From NCBI GenBank assembly GCA_947311815.1, contig CAMZMA010000010.1, positions 1 to 7,517 on the forward strand: a stretch of DNA of 7,517 nucleotides, written 5' to 3'. This document shows, in pieces, positions 6,553-7,517 of the stretch. Below the pieces are notes generated by a model, which did no database searches, had not been told where the DNA came from, and worked only from the letters and a program-made list of their open reading frames with translations. The translations under genes were made by a program, and so were the position numbers. Position 1 is the stretch's first letter, and each line of letters begins with the position of its first letter. The stretch comes from an uncultured Flavobacteriaceae bacterium. Its GTDB lineage: Bacteria > Bacteroidota > Bacteroidia > Flavobacteriales > Flavobacteriaceae.

Positions 6553-7517
6553 TAATTTCTCTTGCAACGATAGGAATTTCTATAGTAATTCGTGTTCCGT
6601 TGTTTTTTTTAGAATCAATAATAAAAATTCCTTTCAGCATTTGAATTCTTGCTTCAATTTGATTGATACCTAGTCCGTCTTTTGTGCTAACCGAATCTTT
6701 ATCAAAACCAATGCCATCATCTTGAATAACAATGCGTAATTTATCGTCTTTTTTGGTTAAAAAAAGAGAGGCTTTTTTTGCTTTACTGTGCTTTAAAATA
6801 TTATTAACCAATTCTTGTATAATATTATATACTTTAATTTCGAAATCTTGATGATATCTATCAATGTTTTTACATGTGGTTTTGATCGTAATAGTTGAAT
6901 TAGAGTACTTAGATGCCATGTCTTTGAGTGCAAAACTCAATCCGAATTTTAACAAAATTGACGAAACTAAGGTGTGCGATAAATCTCTAATTTTTTGCGA
7001 AGCTTCTAAAAGAATGGCTTGGGTTTTGTCAATTTCTATAGGAACATCGCCTTTAAATTGTTTTTTACTTGCTAGCAAATGTAAGTTTGCCGAAGATAAC
7101 AACGCACTCACATTGTCATGCAACGTTTCTGCTATTTGCTTTCTTTCAGATTCTTTACCATCTAAAGCAGCATTTAGTATTCTTACTTGTGTTTGCGTTT
7201 TTAGTTTTTCTAAATTTTGTTGTTGCTCTAATTCGTTTTCAGAGAGTGTTAATTTTAAGTTTTTTTGACGCAATTTATAATAGTATAAAATACTACCAAA
7301 AACAACCAACAATACCAAGCCAATAAAGCCTAAGTATAATACTTTTTTGCTTTCTTGTAATTTTTTTAGGGCTACTTTTCTTTTTAAAATATCTACTTTG
7401 TGGTTAGCTTCAATTTCTGTAAGTATTTTTTGAATGTCTATATTTTGTAAGCTGTCTCTAATATCATAAGACATTCCTAAATAATCATAGGCTTTGTAAT
7501 TTTTTTGCTGATACATT
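6539..7517 (-). CDS. NarX/DesK-type sensor histidine kinase (HisKA_3 plus HATPase_c), 5' partial
   Basis: Membrane sensor kinase of a two-component system; partner and signal unknown. At least 325 residues are visible, counting from Met at 7516-7514. That Met is probably internal: the following 25 or so residues (NYKAYDYLGMSYDIRDSL) look like the last helix pair of a tetratricopeptide region, which in flavobacterial kinases of this kind forms a long N-terminal sensor beyond the window. A single membrane helix lies at about residues 59-80, then a coiled-coil linker (about 82-120). The HisKA_3 dimerisation domain has the phosphoacceptor His133 in ERKQIAETLHDNV. The ATPase domain has N-box ELVNNILKHSKA (about 235-246), G1 DDGIGFD (266-272), GLGI (281-284) and GTRITIEIP (307-315). 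The residue four after Asp134 is Ala138, not the Gln or His of the DxxxQ/H phosphatase motif. No response regulator lies downstream, where the phosphoesterase gene converges with a 14-base overlap. Confidence 0.9.
   Translation of the reverse strand, partial: MYQQKNYKAYDYLGMSYDIRDSLQNIDIQKILTEIEANHKVDILKRKVALKKLQESKKVLYLGFIGLVLLVVFGSILYYYKLRQKNLKLTLSENELEQQQNLEKLKTQTQVRILNAALDGKESERKQIAETLHDNVSALLSSANLHLLASKKQFKGDVPIEIDKTQAILLEASQKIRDLSHTLVSSILLKFGLSFALKDMASKYSNSTITIKTTCKNIDRYHQDFEIKVYNIIQELVNNILKHSKAKKASLFLTKKDDKLRIVIQDDGIGFDKDSVSTKDGLGINQIEARIQMLKGIFIIDSKKNNGTRITIEIPIVAREIINFD

Noticed and set aside
6864..7268. Plus-strand open frame (134 codons) within the histidine kinase
   Set aside because: Antisense to the conserved HisKA_3 and linker coding region; the product is Cys/Ser/Phe-rich with no domain, as expected of a shadow frame.

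Overview
This window is AT-rich and looks like chromosomal DNA of a member of the Flavobacteriaceae (Bacteroidota); the genus cannot be fixed from the sequence. Three things point there. The protein variants are typical of the group: the WACVNC thioredoxin motif in the DsbD-like protein, the cysteine-free ComM, and a histidine kinase with a tetratricopeptide-like N-terminal remnant. There are no clear Shine-Dalgarno sequences. Short leaders carry the Bacteroidota -7 box TAnnTTTG.

Layout, left to right. Positions 1-1446 (+) hold the 3' part of a DsbD-type transmembrane thiol:disulfide reductase, cut by the left edge. A small secreted protein of unknown function follows at 1518-1880 (+). Then comes comM/yifB (1931-3466, +), a Mg-chelatase-like AAA+ ATPase. 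It converges on a minus-strand pair made of truA (5267-5992) and an MsbA-type ABC exporter (3499-5265), separated by one base. A 62-bp divergent intergenic region (5993-6054) separates truA from a YfcE/MJ0936-type metallophosphoesterase (6055-6552, +). The phosphoesterase's 3' end overlaps, tail to tail, that of a NarX/DesK-type sensor histidine kinase (6539 to the right edge, -), which is cut at its 5' end.

The genes do not form one pathway. They are mostly housekeeping or broadly conserved functions: periplasmic redox, recombination during DNA uptake, tRNA modification, export, phosphodiester hydrolysis and signalling. They are packed tightly; the largest non-coding stretch is 71 bp. I see no mobile element, CRISPR array, RNA gene, long repeat or sign of recent transfer, and no convincing new multi-gene system.

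The points most worth a second look are small-scale: the compact divergent truA/phosphoesterase promoter region with a probable leaderless GTG start and a TTG start for truA; a histidine kinase without the glutamine of the HisKA_3 phosphatase motif; an inverted repeat reaching the comM start codon; and an unrecognised, cysteine-free secreted protein.
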